64,000 bases of DNA from Asterias rubens. Lineage: Eukaryota > Echinodermata > Asteroidea > Forcipulatida > Asteriidae. The stretch is from NCBI RefSeq assembly GCF_902459465.1, contig NC_047068.1, positions 7,440,001 to 7,504,000 on the forward strand, in the 5' to 3' direction. Position 1 is the first letter of the stretch, and each line of letters begins with the position of its first letter. Shown piece by piece: positions 13,201-23,180 of the stretch. A program made the translations under genes and the position numbers. The notes beneath the pieces are model-generated. The model had not been told where the DNA came from and made no database searches. It saw nothing but the letters and a program-made list of their open reading frames with translations.

Positions 13201-16200
13201 GCCAAACTAGTGAGTACCTTCTTTTTGTATTGGTCCACGCCTCTCTTTACTCATCTTTTTCAAAACCATTTGTTTGTTTTCTTGTCTTTCCACGATATTC
13301 TGAGCAGCCTCCGATCCGATAGAACCACATTTCAAATGTGGTTTTGGGTTTTACTATGTAATAATTTTTTTTCTTTCAAGGGAGTGTTGGGTCTGAGCTC
13401 AACTGGGCATTCGAAGTTGCGAGATAATAACACCCTTGTTACACAAAGTTGTGTGCTTTCAGATGCTAGATTTCGAGACCTCTTTGAGGTCTCGAAATCA
13501 AATTCGTGGAAAACTACTCCTTCCTCCCAAACTACGTTACTTCCGAGGGAGCTGTTTCTCACAATGTTTTATACTATCAACCTCCCCCATTACTCGTAAT
13601 CAAGAAAGGTTTTATGACAGTAATTGGTTTTAGTATGACCAGTAGTGTCCACTGCCTTTAAGTGAGTCTTTTTGTTAAAAAATGCAGCTTTGTTGACCTG
13701 AATGACTCCTTTTTGTGTACACTCCATGAATAAGCAATTTCATCAAACGTTGATTTTTTTAATATATTTGAATTAAATTATAAATAAAATGTGGACATTA
13801 TTCTTCATTTTGATCTGTGCAAGAAATAAAAATGTTTCTGCATGTTAATCTTTTTCATTTTGTAGAGATGGGAATCATTTTAAACAATTTCATGACAAAC
13901 AATTCAAGCATCCTTCATTTAAATTTGTGTATTTTCACCAACAACCTAGAGAATTTTTTATGTGTGAAATGAAAAGAGAATAGCAACCCAGAAAAAGAGA
14001 CACTCTCGATATTACCGCTCTCGAAATTACTGCGCTGGTCTTTTTCATACCGGGGGAAAATGAATCAACCTTAACAAAATCATTTTAGGTGTGAAACCCC
14101 TTTTTTTTAACTAGCTTGGGATGTGTTAAATTTAATTTTTGGGAATTCAATTTTGTGATATACTCATTTTCTATCACATAGAGTTCTCATGTGAGCGGGG
14201 GAACAATTAAAGCTCTATAACATCGCATTAAAGGCAGTGGACATAATTTTTTTTTATCTACTAAAGAGCAATCGTGAGTAAGTTTTCAATCTAGTTCTGA
14301 ACGTGTTTACAGTCGGGGAATAGCTAAGATGTTACCAAGACATTCGCCTTGTGTGTCATTTGCCCCCTCGGGTGTAGGCCCTAAGAAACACCATGGACCC
14401 CTGTCACACCTTGCGACAAATGTTACTGTTTTTAAGAGGAGTAGCTGTAGGCCTTGTTTGTGGCGAACTTGTCTTAAAAATATAATGTAAACTGTTTTTG
14501 TTCCCAATCTTGTACAATATGAACCATCTTAAATTTTGCAGATATCGCTGAGTGTCTTAGCAATCCGTGCCTAAACGGTGGCATTTGCATCGATGAGGTG
14601 AATCGATATAGGTGTGACTGTTCGGCTGTAGACTTCTCAGGAACTCATTGTGAAACTCGTGAGTATGGCAGTATTTGTAAGATTAATTCCATTCCAATCA
14701 ATTCAATTACTGCTTATCCTTTTTTATAAAAACGTGACATTTGTTTACGTGTGTACAAGGTGAGAGCACATGCAAGTATATAGGGCATGCAATTTAATTA
14801 TTATGCATGGTTTGTTGGCTCTGCAAGAGGCCTACAAAGATTTGTAAAAAAAAATCTGTCAAAAACTTGACCTAGCATTTATATATGAAAGATAATTAAA
14901 AAACTAAAACAGATATTTTTAATTACAACAAAACTTGTCAGATTTGAAACTAATGTTTGTTAGAACGACTAACTCGTCCTAACTTAGAATGGGTTTAATG
15001 CATATTTACATCAATGCATACTAAACGTCTATGGTTGCTAAACTTTAACTGGTCCTAAGTCCTAAGATTAATCGTAAGTTAGAAAGAGTTTGGTTAAAAT
15101 TGCAGATGGTCAGAGTAAGGAAGTTACTAAATTTCCATATTTGTTCTTTGATCTTTCAGTAGATAAGCCGACGAATGGAATCAACACGGTATTGTTAGTT
15201 GCACTTATCATTGTTGGGTTGGTTGTCATAACTGTTCTTCCGATTTTAATTATTGTGTGCGTCAAGTTGAGGCAAGGACAGATAGATCCTCAAAGAGGGG
15301 AACAGGTAGGACGACATTTTCAACTCAATCTTACCTGCATGATGAAGTAAACAACACTTAAAGACAATGGGGTGGGTTTCACAAAGAAAGACTAGTCTTA
15401 TCTGGACGGGTTATTCGTCCTATCTTAGGACTAGCCTAAAGGTTTTTTCTCCTATAGGACTAGTCCCAACTCTTTGTGAAATCGACCCCTGGCTTTGGTT
15501 ATTGTCAAAGACCAGCTATTTCTCACTTTGTATACCTAAACCTAAGCTTTCAGATGCCTTGAATTCAAGACCTAAGCTGAGGTATTCAGTTCAAATATTT
15601 TAGTGAGAAATTACTTCTTACTCAAAAACTGTGTTACTTCAGAGGGAGCCATTTCTCACAATGTTGTTAACTATCAACAGCTCTCCCTTGCTCGTTACCA
15701 AGTAAGTTTTGATGCTAACACTTATTTTGAGTAATTACAAACAAAATAATTTCCTTTAAATAATATTACAAAGAAGTACACAAATTTTGCTGAACTGATA
15801 TGTCATACATACTATGATAGCATTCTGCATGACAAGAATAGACAGGCTGTCCCAGAGCTGAAAATCAAACCATCCCACCCCCCCCCCAAAAAAAAAAAAG
15901 AGAGAACAAAAAAGTTAATTTAAATGTTTGTTATTAACAGTTTGACAAAACGCGATTAGAGTTAAATTAATACATTTGAACACACGGACCAGTACAATAA
16001 ACCAAAAGTTCTATGTATACATACTCTCCCTTTTACTTTGTGTTCGTATCCTTAAGAAATATGAGTCTAGAAAATAAATTGTGTGGTTTCTTGTGATGTT
16101 TAGGACCTCCCTGATATTGTGAGTGTACCCGCCAACAATCCGTCTGTTGACTCTGGAGGAATAACTAATCCAGCCGAATCACCGATCGAACTACACCCAA

Positions 16201-19200
16201 TGACACAGCCTGTTATCTCAGGAGGAATGTCTAACCCAGCCCAACCACCAATCGATAAGTATATGACAGAAGAAGAAGTTAAATATGAGTACGCCGGTCT
16301 TCCAACTTGGGCAGTCAAGTGGTCCATTTTGTGGACGAACGTGATCTTGGAAGAAACAGTACTCGGTAGAGGCTACTTCGGAGAGGTTCGTCTTGGTGGC
16401 ATTAAGATGGGTGGCAACAGAGTTACTAAAGCTGCAATCAAAATGCTCATAGGTTGGTTAACAATTATTATGTACGTATAGTAGCTCAAAGCCTGTAAAT
16501 CGGGACCACAAGGTGGCCTTATCGTTTGTAGTTCAGTGACAGGATAAGCAGTTTCATTTGTCACCATGTTGTTTGTGATGTGGCGAATCTGTCAAACCGA
16601 TTTCTTGAACACATTTTCTGTCATGTAACCTTCCAGCTTTTTTTACATTTGTTTGTTTTGTTTGTTTTGTTTTGTTTGAGTTGTTTGTTTTGATTGAGGA
16701 AGTAGTAAATTGTGTTTGGTTGTAAACAATGATTATTGTGATGATTGACAGCAGAAAGTCTCCGTTTTGTAACACGAACTTTTTCCTTTTATCTAGCTGG
16801 CGCATCAGAGAAAAGCACTGCTGACTTTTGGAAGGAGTTCAAAACGATGACAGTCATCGGACCCCACCCCAATGTCATCAGTCTTTTGGGTGCTTGTATA
16901 AACGCAGGTAGAAATAATAATTATTTCAAATTTCAATTAAAACCTTAAGCTTCCCTGAAACTTATAAATGAAAAAAAAGAAAAAACATCTGATATTTTTT
17001 GTATTTTTCAAACGAATAGGCCCTATGAATGTGCTAAAAAAATTCCATGACAAAGCACACGAGCCATTTTTTTTTCATCAACACACGACTGCTTACTTTG
17101 ATGAAAATCCTTCAGGTATAAAGAGGAAAAGAGTGGGGAAAAACTTCATGCACTTGATGTCATTTGAGTACGGCACCCTCTTGGCTGGAAATCAAAAGAG
17201 CGGCTCGAAATCGAAAGAGTGTTGCAAATTTTCCCATTGATTCACCTTCGCTTTTGAAGCAAAATATATGTTGATGTGTGTCCTTGTAAATTTGAATGCC
17301 GCATTTCTTTGTGGGTTTCAACTAAGTCTGTCAAAAGAAGAACAAAATACTTATAATTAAATAAGTTGTGTTTTGTTCCAGAAAATCTCTACGTTGCGTT
17401 GGAGTACCTTCCTGGAAATAATCTCCACAAACATCTTCTGGAAAATGGCCCAAACCAGCAGAAAAGGAAACCTCTTACTCTGCTGCAACAGTTGAAATTT
17501 AGTGTGGACGTTGCAAAAGGAATGCAGCATCTCTCTGAAGCAGGGGTGAGTTTTTTTTTTTTTAAACCTAGTAACTTTATGCACAGTAGTAATTTCGCTC
17601 CGCCCCAGTGGCCAGGCTATCCAGGACAAGGGATTGGCTAATCAGCTTGCACAGATTCTTGTTCAGGAAGTATGTCATGCGTGCAGTGTGAGTGTGATGC
17701 ATGATGGGACTGAGCATTTTCAGGATATAGGACCATGCTTAATACAATTGCCGTCCCAGCGCCTTTGGTTAATGTAAGGCGCTGGAGACGGGCGAAAGTA
17801 GTAACGGGAGACTTTGGAACGCTAGGTGGCAGCAGACTAACCAGGTGAAATTCCATTGTTTACGTAGTTCTGAACATGCGCACATTACCAAGAACAATGG
17901 ATTTAACTAGTAAGTCTGCTGTCACCTAGCGACTTAAAAGGCTGTTGGTTCATGACGTGTGTGTCCCTCTTGATTTTCTCCACCCAACAGGGGTAAATGG
18001 ATGCCTATAATCTGTTTGAGCATGAAGGTAGAGGGATGAGGTTGTTTTGTATTAATTTAATTAAACGACCACTAGGACGACCATTAGCCAAAATTTTGGC
18101 CCGACCATTATAAGCATTGAACTAATTATTAGGCTGCATGCAATCGGGTAAAGTAAGAATGTGTGAGATGAACATTTTATGATTTTTTCCGCCATCTAGG
18201 TAATAATATTGAAAATTTCACCCTATCCTGGGTGCATCATCAAACCTGATGAAACATTTGGTTGATATTTGCCTCTAATTGGTACTCGCTTAGTTGGATG
18301 TTGTATCAAATGAACTAAATTAAATTAAGTTGAAAAAATAGCCAATATCTGTTTTGGTATAGAATACACATGTCACTATGTTCTTGCTTTTGTTTGTTTG
18401 TCTATCTGATCTTTCCATCCAGGGAACTCGGCAAGCTCCACAAATGAATATAAACACACAAGCTGGCAACAACCAATCTCTCTCGTACAATTATTGGTTT
18501 AACGTCTATGATTATGAACTGCGAAAATCAAGAAATTGTGATTCAGTAACTAGACGACACAATTTATTCTAGTCATAGTGAAATCAGCGGTTAGCTGGGG
18601 GATTCGAACCCGCAACCTTATGATTGCAAGTCCTGCACTCTAACCACTTGACCACGATGACCATGCTGTTACCACGATCTGTTGCACTTTACTGCCTGTT
18701 GGTAGTGACACCAAATCTCTCTCCGTGAGTTGTGGTGGCTCTGTAAAAACACACAATTGTTTTATCAACTCAACATGTTTATCTTTGCAGATAATTCACC
18801 GTGATTTGGCAGCTAGGAACATACTTCTCGGAGAGGAGTTAGTCGCCAAGGTTTCTGATTTTGGATTGTCTCGCAGAGAACATATCTATGTCCAAGTATC
18901 GGAGGTAATTTAAAGTCGGCAGGAGCTCTTGCAGTAATGTCAGTCCCTATGCCCTAGTGCTGTAGACCTTTATCTTCAGGCACTTTGTATTTCTTCCATA
19001 AATATCAGTGTAACCAGACTGCGGCTGAACGGGCGCCACATTACGCTTTTGTTCATAATTGGTGTCGGCATGTCAAAAAGGTCTAGTGATTATCAGATTG
19101 GATTTATTTAGCGCCTAATATAAAGTTATCCAAATAATTCAGGTCGACAATCCGAATTTCGCAAGGTCAGGTCATGCTCTTGTCAAGTTATCTTAACTTT

Positions 19201-21489
19201 GTTCAAACCGCGGAACTGTTTCACCGAAATTATCATCTCTTGAAATTAAAATGGGTAGGATACAGAATGATAAATTATCAACAAGATAAGTGCCAACAGC
19301 TCATTGTTTCAAATCTTGCCCTTGCTAGAATTTTTTGAATTTCTGAGAAATATTTTAGACTGGAATATTGTCAGAAAGAAGTAATTTTCCACGAATTTGA
19401 TTTTGAGACCTCATAATTATAGATTTGGAGGTCTCGAAATCAAGCATCTGAAAGCACAAAACTTTGTGTGACAAGGGGGGTTTTTCTTTCATTATTGTCT
19501 CGCAACTTTGACGACCAACTTAGCTTTACTTTCACAAGTTTGTTATTTTATGCAAATGTTGAGATACACCAAGTGAGAAGACTGGTCTTTGACAATTACC
19601 AATAGTGTCCAGTGTCTTTAACCTTCCTAAAAGCTTTAGGATCATGTCTCATCAATATTTTGTCTTATTTTAACAACAGGCGGCGATTCCGATTCGCTGG
19701 TTGTCCATAGAATCCCTGACGAGTCAGCTGTATGTTTCCCAAAGTGACGTGTGAGTCTTTGTAAATGAAATATTTATTACTTACACTTTGATTAATATTT
19801 GATTGATTGATATTGATAGTTTATTATTATTATTCCTTTTATATATATATATTTTTTTTTTGGGGGGGGGGGTGGGGGTGTGGGGGCTAACAGTTAAATG
19901 ATTGCGAGGGAGTGAGCTGATGTTGAATCTTTCTCAAGTGTTGTTAAAAGTAAGCTGTCAAACCCAGTCAGTTCTTTTCTCCTCAACTGTCCTGGTGGCT
20001 TCTTTTGTATTGATTTTTTTTTTTTACAAATAATGTTTTGGTATTTAAGTTGCTTTTGTTTGTATTTATTTGACTGTAGATGGTCTTTTGGAATCTTACT
20101 CTGGGAGATTATGACTTTCGGTAAGTATAATAACTAGGCCCAACTATCATGTCTGAGTCTCTGCTTACCAAAGGAGTTCTGTGCTTCAGTGAATCGAAGA
20201 ATTATTGGGTTAAGGCTGAGCCATGAATTTGGTTAAGTGCCTTGCTTAAGGACACAAGTGTCACGACTTGGGGATTCGAACCCACACTCTGCTGATCAGA
20301 AACACCAAAGTTAGGATTCAGTGCTCTTAACCGCTCGGCCACGACCCTTCTACACCCCAAATTACTATATTTTGTTTTATTTCTTAGGTGGGGTGCCCTA
20401 CCAATGTATCCATACGACCGGAGAACTGATAAACAAGCTAATGGGCGGATACAGGATGCCTCAACCTGAAGCCTGTCCGGACAAGATGTAAGGCCCGTAA
20501 CACGCATGAACTCTGGGGTGTGGTTTATGGGGGGGGGGGGATACATGTATCCTCTCAACATTTTGGATATAGAAGACAGGGAACAACAGTAACACCTCCT
20601 CCTGAATCATTGTTGTAAAAACACAAATTATAATGCCTGTAAAAGAAGTGGAAATGAAGATGAAATGACGGTTCAACTGTGGCTATTTATAAAGAATAAA
20701 CTAGTCGTGCGATAGTACAACTACCAATCTTTAAAATTGTTCTTAATATAATCATTAGTGCAATTTTAATTGAGTAGAAATATGCGGCACGGTTTTTTTT
20801 TCTTTCTTAAGACACAATCTGATGTACAAGTGTTGGAATCGTACAAAAAATGTTCTTTAAAAAATGTTTACATTTCTTAAATGTAATTCAATTAAGAAGA
20901 ATAATGCGTTTAATTTTCTTTTCATTTCTTAAGTTACGATCTGATGTTGAAGTGTTGGAATCGAGCACCAAACCTTCGCCCAAGTTTTAAAGTAATCACC
21001 GAAGAACTGGACAAAATAAGAGTCGCCCTTCAACCGCATGTACGTATGTAGTAATAATATTAATAATAAGACTTGTAATGCGCCCATATCCACCCTGCTG
21101 GATGTTCAAGGCGCATGTGTTTATTCGTTTGTGTTTTGTCGATGCTCCCACTGCTGCAATGCATGTTTGAACTGTTCATGTTTTAGAAAACATGTTGGTC
21201 ACAAACGGCTTGTACCAAAATACCCATACCGATCGCAAACAGACGCAAGGTTTTGCCTACAACTTCCATTCACATAAAGAGGTCAAAGTAAAGGTCATGT
21301 TCGGGCATGACATTTTTTCAAATGTAGTACGTGTATGTAATTAAACATAGTATACCAATTTCTTTAAAAAAATGTTAAAGAACTCCTTTTCAGAAATCCC
21401 TTTGTTACTTGTTTTGAAAGCCATGAAATCTAATCTGAGCTTTTATGTTTATTCATTTGTAGATTTACGAGAACTCAGTTCTCTCCTAG
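3940..21489 (+). CDS. Unit 1: Tie-like receptor tyrosine kinase, FN3x4-EGFx5-TM-kinase (5' end outside window)
   Basis: Spliced gene, 19 exons seen: 3940-4221, 4760-5047, 6549-6815, 7371-7646 (FN3); 8642-8761, 10504-10617, 11873-11986, 13087-13209, 14542-14658 (EGF); 15163-15305 (TM); 16104-16452, 16797-16907, 17382-17545, 18791-18904, 19680-19750, 20080-20120, 20388-20487, 20934-21039, 21463-21489 (juxtamembrane, kinase, tail). All junctions are GT/AG and the reading frame stays open for 974 codons. FN3 and EGF exons are phase 1-1. The kinase has [20 protein letters not shown] and DFG, so it should be active at the plasma membrane. AAIK, a single activation-loop tyrosine (HIYVQV) and SIESL resemble the Tie/Tek family as I know it; vertebrate Tie has EGF before FN3, the reverse of this order. 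No signal peptide exon is visible upstream, so the start is left of the window. The ligand cannot be inferred. Confidence 0.85.
4760..5047 (+). CDS. Unit 1 exon: fibronectin type III module 2
   Basis: 288 bp, phase 1-1, acceptor ttgttttag and donor gtaagt. FN3 features: ATVQWTA on strand B, YYRMTITP on strand C, and [13 protein letters not shown] in the F strand region. Confidence 0.8.
5219..5570. mobile_element. TIR MITE in unit 1 intron
   Basis: Ends taggcataaaa...atgttatgttgg and the reverse complement ccaacataac...ttatgcctta; about 350 bp, no ORF. Confidence 0.7.
5670..5703 (+). repeat. Poly-C tract
   Basis: 34 bases of C with one T, in the intron between FN3 modules 2 and 3; its length is likely unreliable. 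Confidence 0.9.
5960..6230 (+). repeat. Degenerate ~35-bp tandem repeat
   Basis: The phrase cattgaatttc followed by tttccaagat-like sequence recurs about seven times with heavy divergence. Confidence 0.5.
6355..6455 (-). mobile_element. tRNA-derived SINE fragment
   Basis: On the minus strand box A tagatcagttggtagagc and box B ggttcaagtcc are visible. Confidence 0.65.
6549..6815 (+). CDS. Unit 1 exon: fibronectin type III module 3
   Basis: 267 bp, phase 1-1, acceptor tggtacacag and donor gtaagt. FN3 features: LIWDP on strand [11 protein letters not shown] on strand [12 protein letters not shown] before the F strand. Confidence 0.78.
7371..7646 (+). CDS. Unit 1 exon: fibronectin type III module 4
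   Basis: 276 bp, phase 1-1, acceptor ttacacag; the donor is the weaker ctag/gtttga. FN3 features: [35 protein letters not shown]. It is the last FN3 module before the EGF exons. Confidence 0.78.
8642..8761 (+). CDS. Unit 1 exon: EGF-like module A1
   Basis: 120 bp, phase 1-1. Six cysteines in EGF spacing: NDC..DPC..GEC..YTCNC..GFTGLYC. A tRNA-derived SINE starts about 10 bp after the donor site. Confidence 0.88.
8772..9020 (+). mobile_element. tRNA-derived SINE, near full length
   Basis: gtcgtggccg head, box B gggttcgaatcccc, then a body with gatggaacgtaaag and a 3' part ending gctgtagcac. The same family recurs at 9812, 20230, 36783 and 57755. Confidence 0.75.
9034..9365 (+). mobile_element. 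TTAA-flanked inverted-repeat element (ggcagtggac family)
   Basis: Starts ttaaaggcagtggacac. The internal gaggtctcgaaatc palindrome of full copies is reduced; the right end is lost. Full-length copies: 23181-23564, 27743-28126, 39734-40118, 44363-44734. Confidence 0.7.
9812..10470 (+). mobile_element. SINE split by a TTAA MITE
   Basis: A SINE head (tggccga to gacactt) and tail (cctcgtcctttggatggg) are separated by a TTAA element at 9926-10427 with TIR agccaataaagga and complement tcctttattggct. A second copy of the inserted element is at 54851-55310. Confidence 0.8.
10504..10617 (+). CDS. Unit 1 exon: EGF-like module A2
   Basis: 114 bp, phase 1-1, acceptor ctgtacag and donor gtaagt. Six cysteines: NQC..NPC..GVC..YTCAC..GFNGINC. 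Confidence 0.88.
11341..11826 (-). mobile_element. TTAA-flanked element, inverted copy of 31705-32189
   Basis: Reverse complement of the element inserted in units 2 and 3, TTAA at both ends. It lies in the intron before EGF A3. Confidence 0.85.
11873..11986 (+). CDS. Unit 1 exon: EGF-like module A3
   Basis: 114 bp, phase 1-1, acceptor cttcttttcag and donor gtaagt. Six cysteines: NFC..HNC..GAC..FTCNC..DFTGTRC. Confidence 0.87.
12130..12330 (-). mobile_element. Non-LTR retrotransposon RT C-terminal remnant
   Basis: The minus-strand frame reads [12 protein letters not shown], then [12 protein letters not shown], the familiar end of LINE reverse transcriptase ORFs (usual form Y/RAFSxAAPxLWN). 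It is truncated on both sides. Confidence 0.6.
12379..12741. mobile_element. TIR DNA element
   Basis: Left end gggtatgttcagacagcg and right end ctgtgtctgaac; internal repeats of gttaaac/ggttgaac. No ORF. Confidence 0.6.
13087..13209 (+). CDS. Unit 1 exon: EGF-like module A4
   Basis: 123 bp, phase 1-1, acceptor cttgtactag and donor gtgagt. Six cysteines: DNC..GIC..GTC..YICAC..GFTGTNC. Confidence 0.87.
13375..13661 (-). mobile_element. TTAA element (ggcagtggac family), inverted
   Basis: Ends gtccactgcctttaa at 13661 and contains the gaggtctcgaaatc palindrome. Confidence 0.7.
14542..14658 (+). CDS. Unit 1 exon: EGF-like module A5
   Basis: 117 bp, phase 1-1, acceptor attttgcag and donor gtgagt. 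Six cysteines: AEC..NPC..GIC..YRCDC..DFSGTHC. Last ectodomain exon; the duplicated block starts about 90 bp downstream. Confidence 0.87.
15163..15305 (+). CDS. Unit 1 exon: transmembrane segment
   Basis: 143 bp, phase 1 to 0. A short DKPTNGIN stalk, then a hydrophobic stretch of about 25 residues (from [14 protein letters not shown] to IVCV) followed by the stop-transfer K-L-R. The acceptor may be 3 bp earlier (at 15160), which adds one residue. Units 2 and 3 carry 6 extra bases near the exon end, adding two residues of the N-R-G run. Confidence 0.88.
15371..15488. repeat. Palindromic gactagtc repeat
   Basis: Inverted arms gtttcacaaaga and tctttgtgaaat with ggactag boxes between. Related copies: 8195-8276, 30508-30566, 31321-31438, 49975-50040, 50797-50913, 58330-58690. 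Confidence 0.65.
16104..16452 (+). CDS. Unit 1 exon: juxtamembrane region and glycine-rich loop
   Basis: 349 bp, phase 0 to 1. The juxtamembrane part carries two related segments, [12 protein letters not shown] and [12 protein letters not shown], then the tyrosine site KYEYAG. The kinase begins near WSILW and shows GRGYFGEV (ATP loop) and AAIKML (beta-3 lysine). Units 2 and 3 read KYENAG here, and unit 2 reads GRGNFGEV. Confidence 0.9.
16797..16907 (+). CDS. Unit 1 exon: kinase helix C and beta-4
   Basis: 111 bp, phase 1-1. DFWKEFKTM contains the probable helix-C glutamate; [12 protein letters not shown] is the usual RTK beta-4 segment. Confidence 0.88.
17382..17545 (+). CDS. Unit 1 exon: kinase hinge and helices D/E
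   Basis: 164 bp, phase 1 to 0. [18 protein letters not shown] is the hinge; a short insert follows ([10 protein letters not shown]) and then helix E ([12 protein letters not shown]). This is the last exon that differs in protein from unit 2. Confidence 0.88.
17803..17945. mobile_element. MITE, gggagacttt family
   Basis: Inverted segments ggtggcagcagact and agtctgctgtcacc around a 90-bp core. Copies: 34205-34350, 34692-34841, 60092-60198. Confidence 0.6.
18586..18665 (-). mobile_element. tRNA-like SINE head
   Basis: Minus strand: box A tggtcaagtggttagagtgc, box B gggttcgaatccc. The same unit is at 35129-35208. Confidence 0.6.
18791..18904 (+). CDS. Unit 1 exon: kinase catalytic loop and DFG
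   Basis: 114 bp, phase 0-0. HRDLAARN with catalytic Asp, DFGLSR with metal-binding Asp, and the single activation-loop Tyr in HIYVQV. The translation matches the unit 2 exon exactly. Confidence 0.92.
19680..19750 (+). CDS. Unit 1 exon: kinase activation segment end
   Basis: 71 bp, phase 0 to 2. [11 protein letters not shown] replaces the canonical APE with SIE, close to the Tie-family form, and SQSDV leads into helix F. Confidence 0.88.
20080..20120 (+). CDS. Unit 1 exon: kinase helix F
   Basis: 41 bp micro-exon, phase 2 to 1, coding [13 protein letters not shown]. Acceptor gactgtag, donor gtaagt. Confidence 0.86.
20230..20347 (-). mobile_element. tRNA-derived SINE
   Basis: Minus strand: gtcgtggccgagcggttaag and gggttcgaatcccc, 3' truncated. 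Copied with the duplication to 36783-36900. Confidence 0.7.
20388..20487 (+). CDS. Unit 1 exon: kinase helix G
   Basis: 100 bp, phase 1 to 2, coding [14 protein letters not shown] and [13 protein letters not shown], the standard TK C-lobe segment. Confidence 0.88.
20812..20860 (+). pseudogene. Unit 1 duplicated helix-H exon relic
   Basis: About 120 bp before the real helix-H exon, the acceptor tttcttaag and the first ~40 coding bases recur. The frame reads NLMYKCWNR and stops at TAA 20858-20860. Used as an alternative exon, it would truncate the kinase. An identical relic sits in unit 2. Confidence 0.6.
20934..21039 (+). CDS. Unit 1 exon: kinase helices H and I
   Basis: 106 bp, phase 2 to 0, coding [18 protein letters not shown], with the conserved CW and the RPSF motif that closes the kinase fold. 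Confidence 0.9.
21463..21489 (+). CDS. Unit 1 exon: C-terminal tail IYENSVLS and stop
   Basis: 27-bp terminal coding exon, acceptor atttgtag, stop TAG at 21487-21489. YENS fits the pY-x-N consensus for Grb2-type SH2 domains (known motif; use here is inferred). Confidence 0.82.
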   Translation: MYENSVLS

Positions 21490-22052
21490 AATTTTTGCGC
21501 CACCGAACCGTAGTTTGAAGATGACTTGATACCTACACTGGGTAACTACACTGTCTGATGTTATACCAATAATGAATAAGTGTCAACTAAGCCGCTTAGT
21601 GTTGAAAGAAAATTTAAGTAAAGTGGAATGATTTGCCGAAGGAGTTTGTATGGGGTGAAGGCGGCCAGGTTTTTCTAAGTTTGGTTTAAAACTCTCTGTT
21701 TCTGAATTTCGATAGTCAAAAAGTATAATAGGAATTTACCTTAATATTACGCTAGCCTTTATATTGAACAAAAATAATTCGGGATTGGATATTTTGGTAT
21801 AGTTGCCGGAAAACATTTGTTTTGTTTGCACTTTGTTTAAGTGTTCAAGCAATAATTAAATGTTGGTGTTTTGTTAAGGTGTTAATTTGGGGGATATTTG
21901 TTGTTATTTTAAAAAGGTTTATTCTGCTGTGTAACCCGTTCTCAAACAAAAATATGTTGCTAAAGTGTTATCACCTTAAAAATGTGCTTGCATTATTAGA
22001 CTTAAAATGCGCTGGGGAAAATCTATCAATATGATGATGTCAATCGGTGTAA

Positions 22053-22058
22053 AATAAA
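22053..22058 (+). terminator. Unit 1 poly(A) signal
   Basis: AATAAA about 560 bp after the unit 1 stop, followed by a T-rich stretch. The same site follows unit 2 at 38606. Confidence 0.6.
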
Positions 22059-22190
22059 AGTATTTTAAAGTTTATTGTTTCTATAACCTTTTAAACTCCT
22101 TAAGTCCTGAACTACGTCGACGGCGGTTTGCGGAAGGACTTGCAAAGTCTACCCGTACCACGGACCTTCTCCCACCAACTATAGATATTA

Positions 22191-22258
22191 GAGTCATTAT
22201 TGCAGTGAGTCATTATTGCAGTGAGTCATTATTGCAGTGAGTCATTATTGCAGTGAGT
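22191..22258 (+). repeat. 16-bp tandem repeat
   Basis: Four perfect copies of gagtcattattgcagt downstream of unit 1; copied at 38744-38811 downstream of unit 2. Confidence 0.9.
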
Positions 22259-22705
22259 CTGCGCAGTGCCAATAATAGCCTATCATCCAGCTGGGTTCCA
22301 GGACCGCTCGTGTCAGAAACAGTACTGATCCGTATTTTGTTAACTTACTAAATAGGTAGTTGCTTCCGTTTGTGAGTTTTGTTGGTGGTTTATTTATGTC
22401 TCTTTGATGTAGCTTCCAATAGCGATATATATTTTTTAAATGTAAACTGTATATTTTTATATGAAAAATATTTTTGTATGTAAACTATTTTTGTATAAAA
22501 AATTGTTTTTTTTTTTTTAATCCTGTAATTTGGCCACGAGTGTAAAGAACAATAAACCAAACAAAAACATCGGACATTTTCATCTTGCATATAGATTAGA
22601 GGGCGCTATCAGCTTACGAATATGGACCATGTGAGAGGTCATCAATACATTTGGGAAGATCCGGCTATCCGATCGGGCTGGTATCTGACCCTTAAGTGTG
22701 AAATC

Positions 22706-22878
22706 GGGGCCAATTTCATAGCGCTGCTAAGCACAACAATTTGCTTAGCATGAAATTTTGGCCTCGATAAAAACAGAATTACCAACCAAATTTCCACGTG
22801 GTTTTGAGGATAAACAAACAACAGCTGAATACAAGTAACAAGCAATATGCAACAAATGGAAATATGGTTGGTAATCCT
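22706..22878. mobile_element. Fold-back element, right-truncated
   Basis: Left arm ggggccaatttcatagcgct; the centre holds gataaacaaacaacagctg, which is also the fusion sequence at the unit 3 3' end. Copied at 39259-39431. Confidence 0.65.
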
Positions 22879-23180
22879 GATTGATCAATATTAACGGAAC
22901 GAGAACGCAACCTTATTTCTTGCATTATTATATCCCGTTTTTTGAGCATTTCATTATATTATTTCTTTAATGTTTTACTTCTGTACTGGAAATGTTGTAC
23001 AATCGTGCTGAGAAAGAGGACAACTCTCTCATTTTCTTTAACTCGCTAGGTTTACATATTATGTACTTCCTTAAGTTGTATTTGTTTGCACATGTTCCTA
23101 AAAATTATAAAATGGCATGTATACGTCTACTTGGTTCTTTTTAAAGGGGCGGAGTTTTCACACAGATTGTAGATGTTTAT

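Noticed and set aside
16100..16327. Minus-strand open frame opposite the juxtamembrane exon
   Set aside because: It mirrors a well-supported coding exon, repeats in units 2 and 3 for the same reason, and has no domain.
18586..18665. Possible tRNA gene on the minus strand
   Set aside because: A and B boxes are present, but the acceptor stem does not pair and the unit resembles a SINE head; similar pieces recur across the window.
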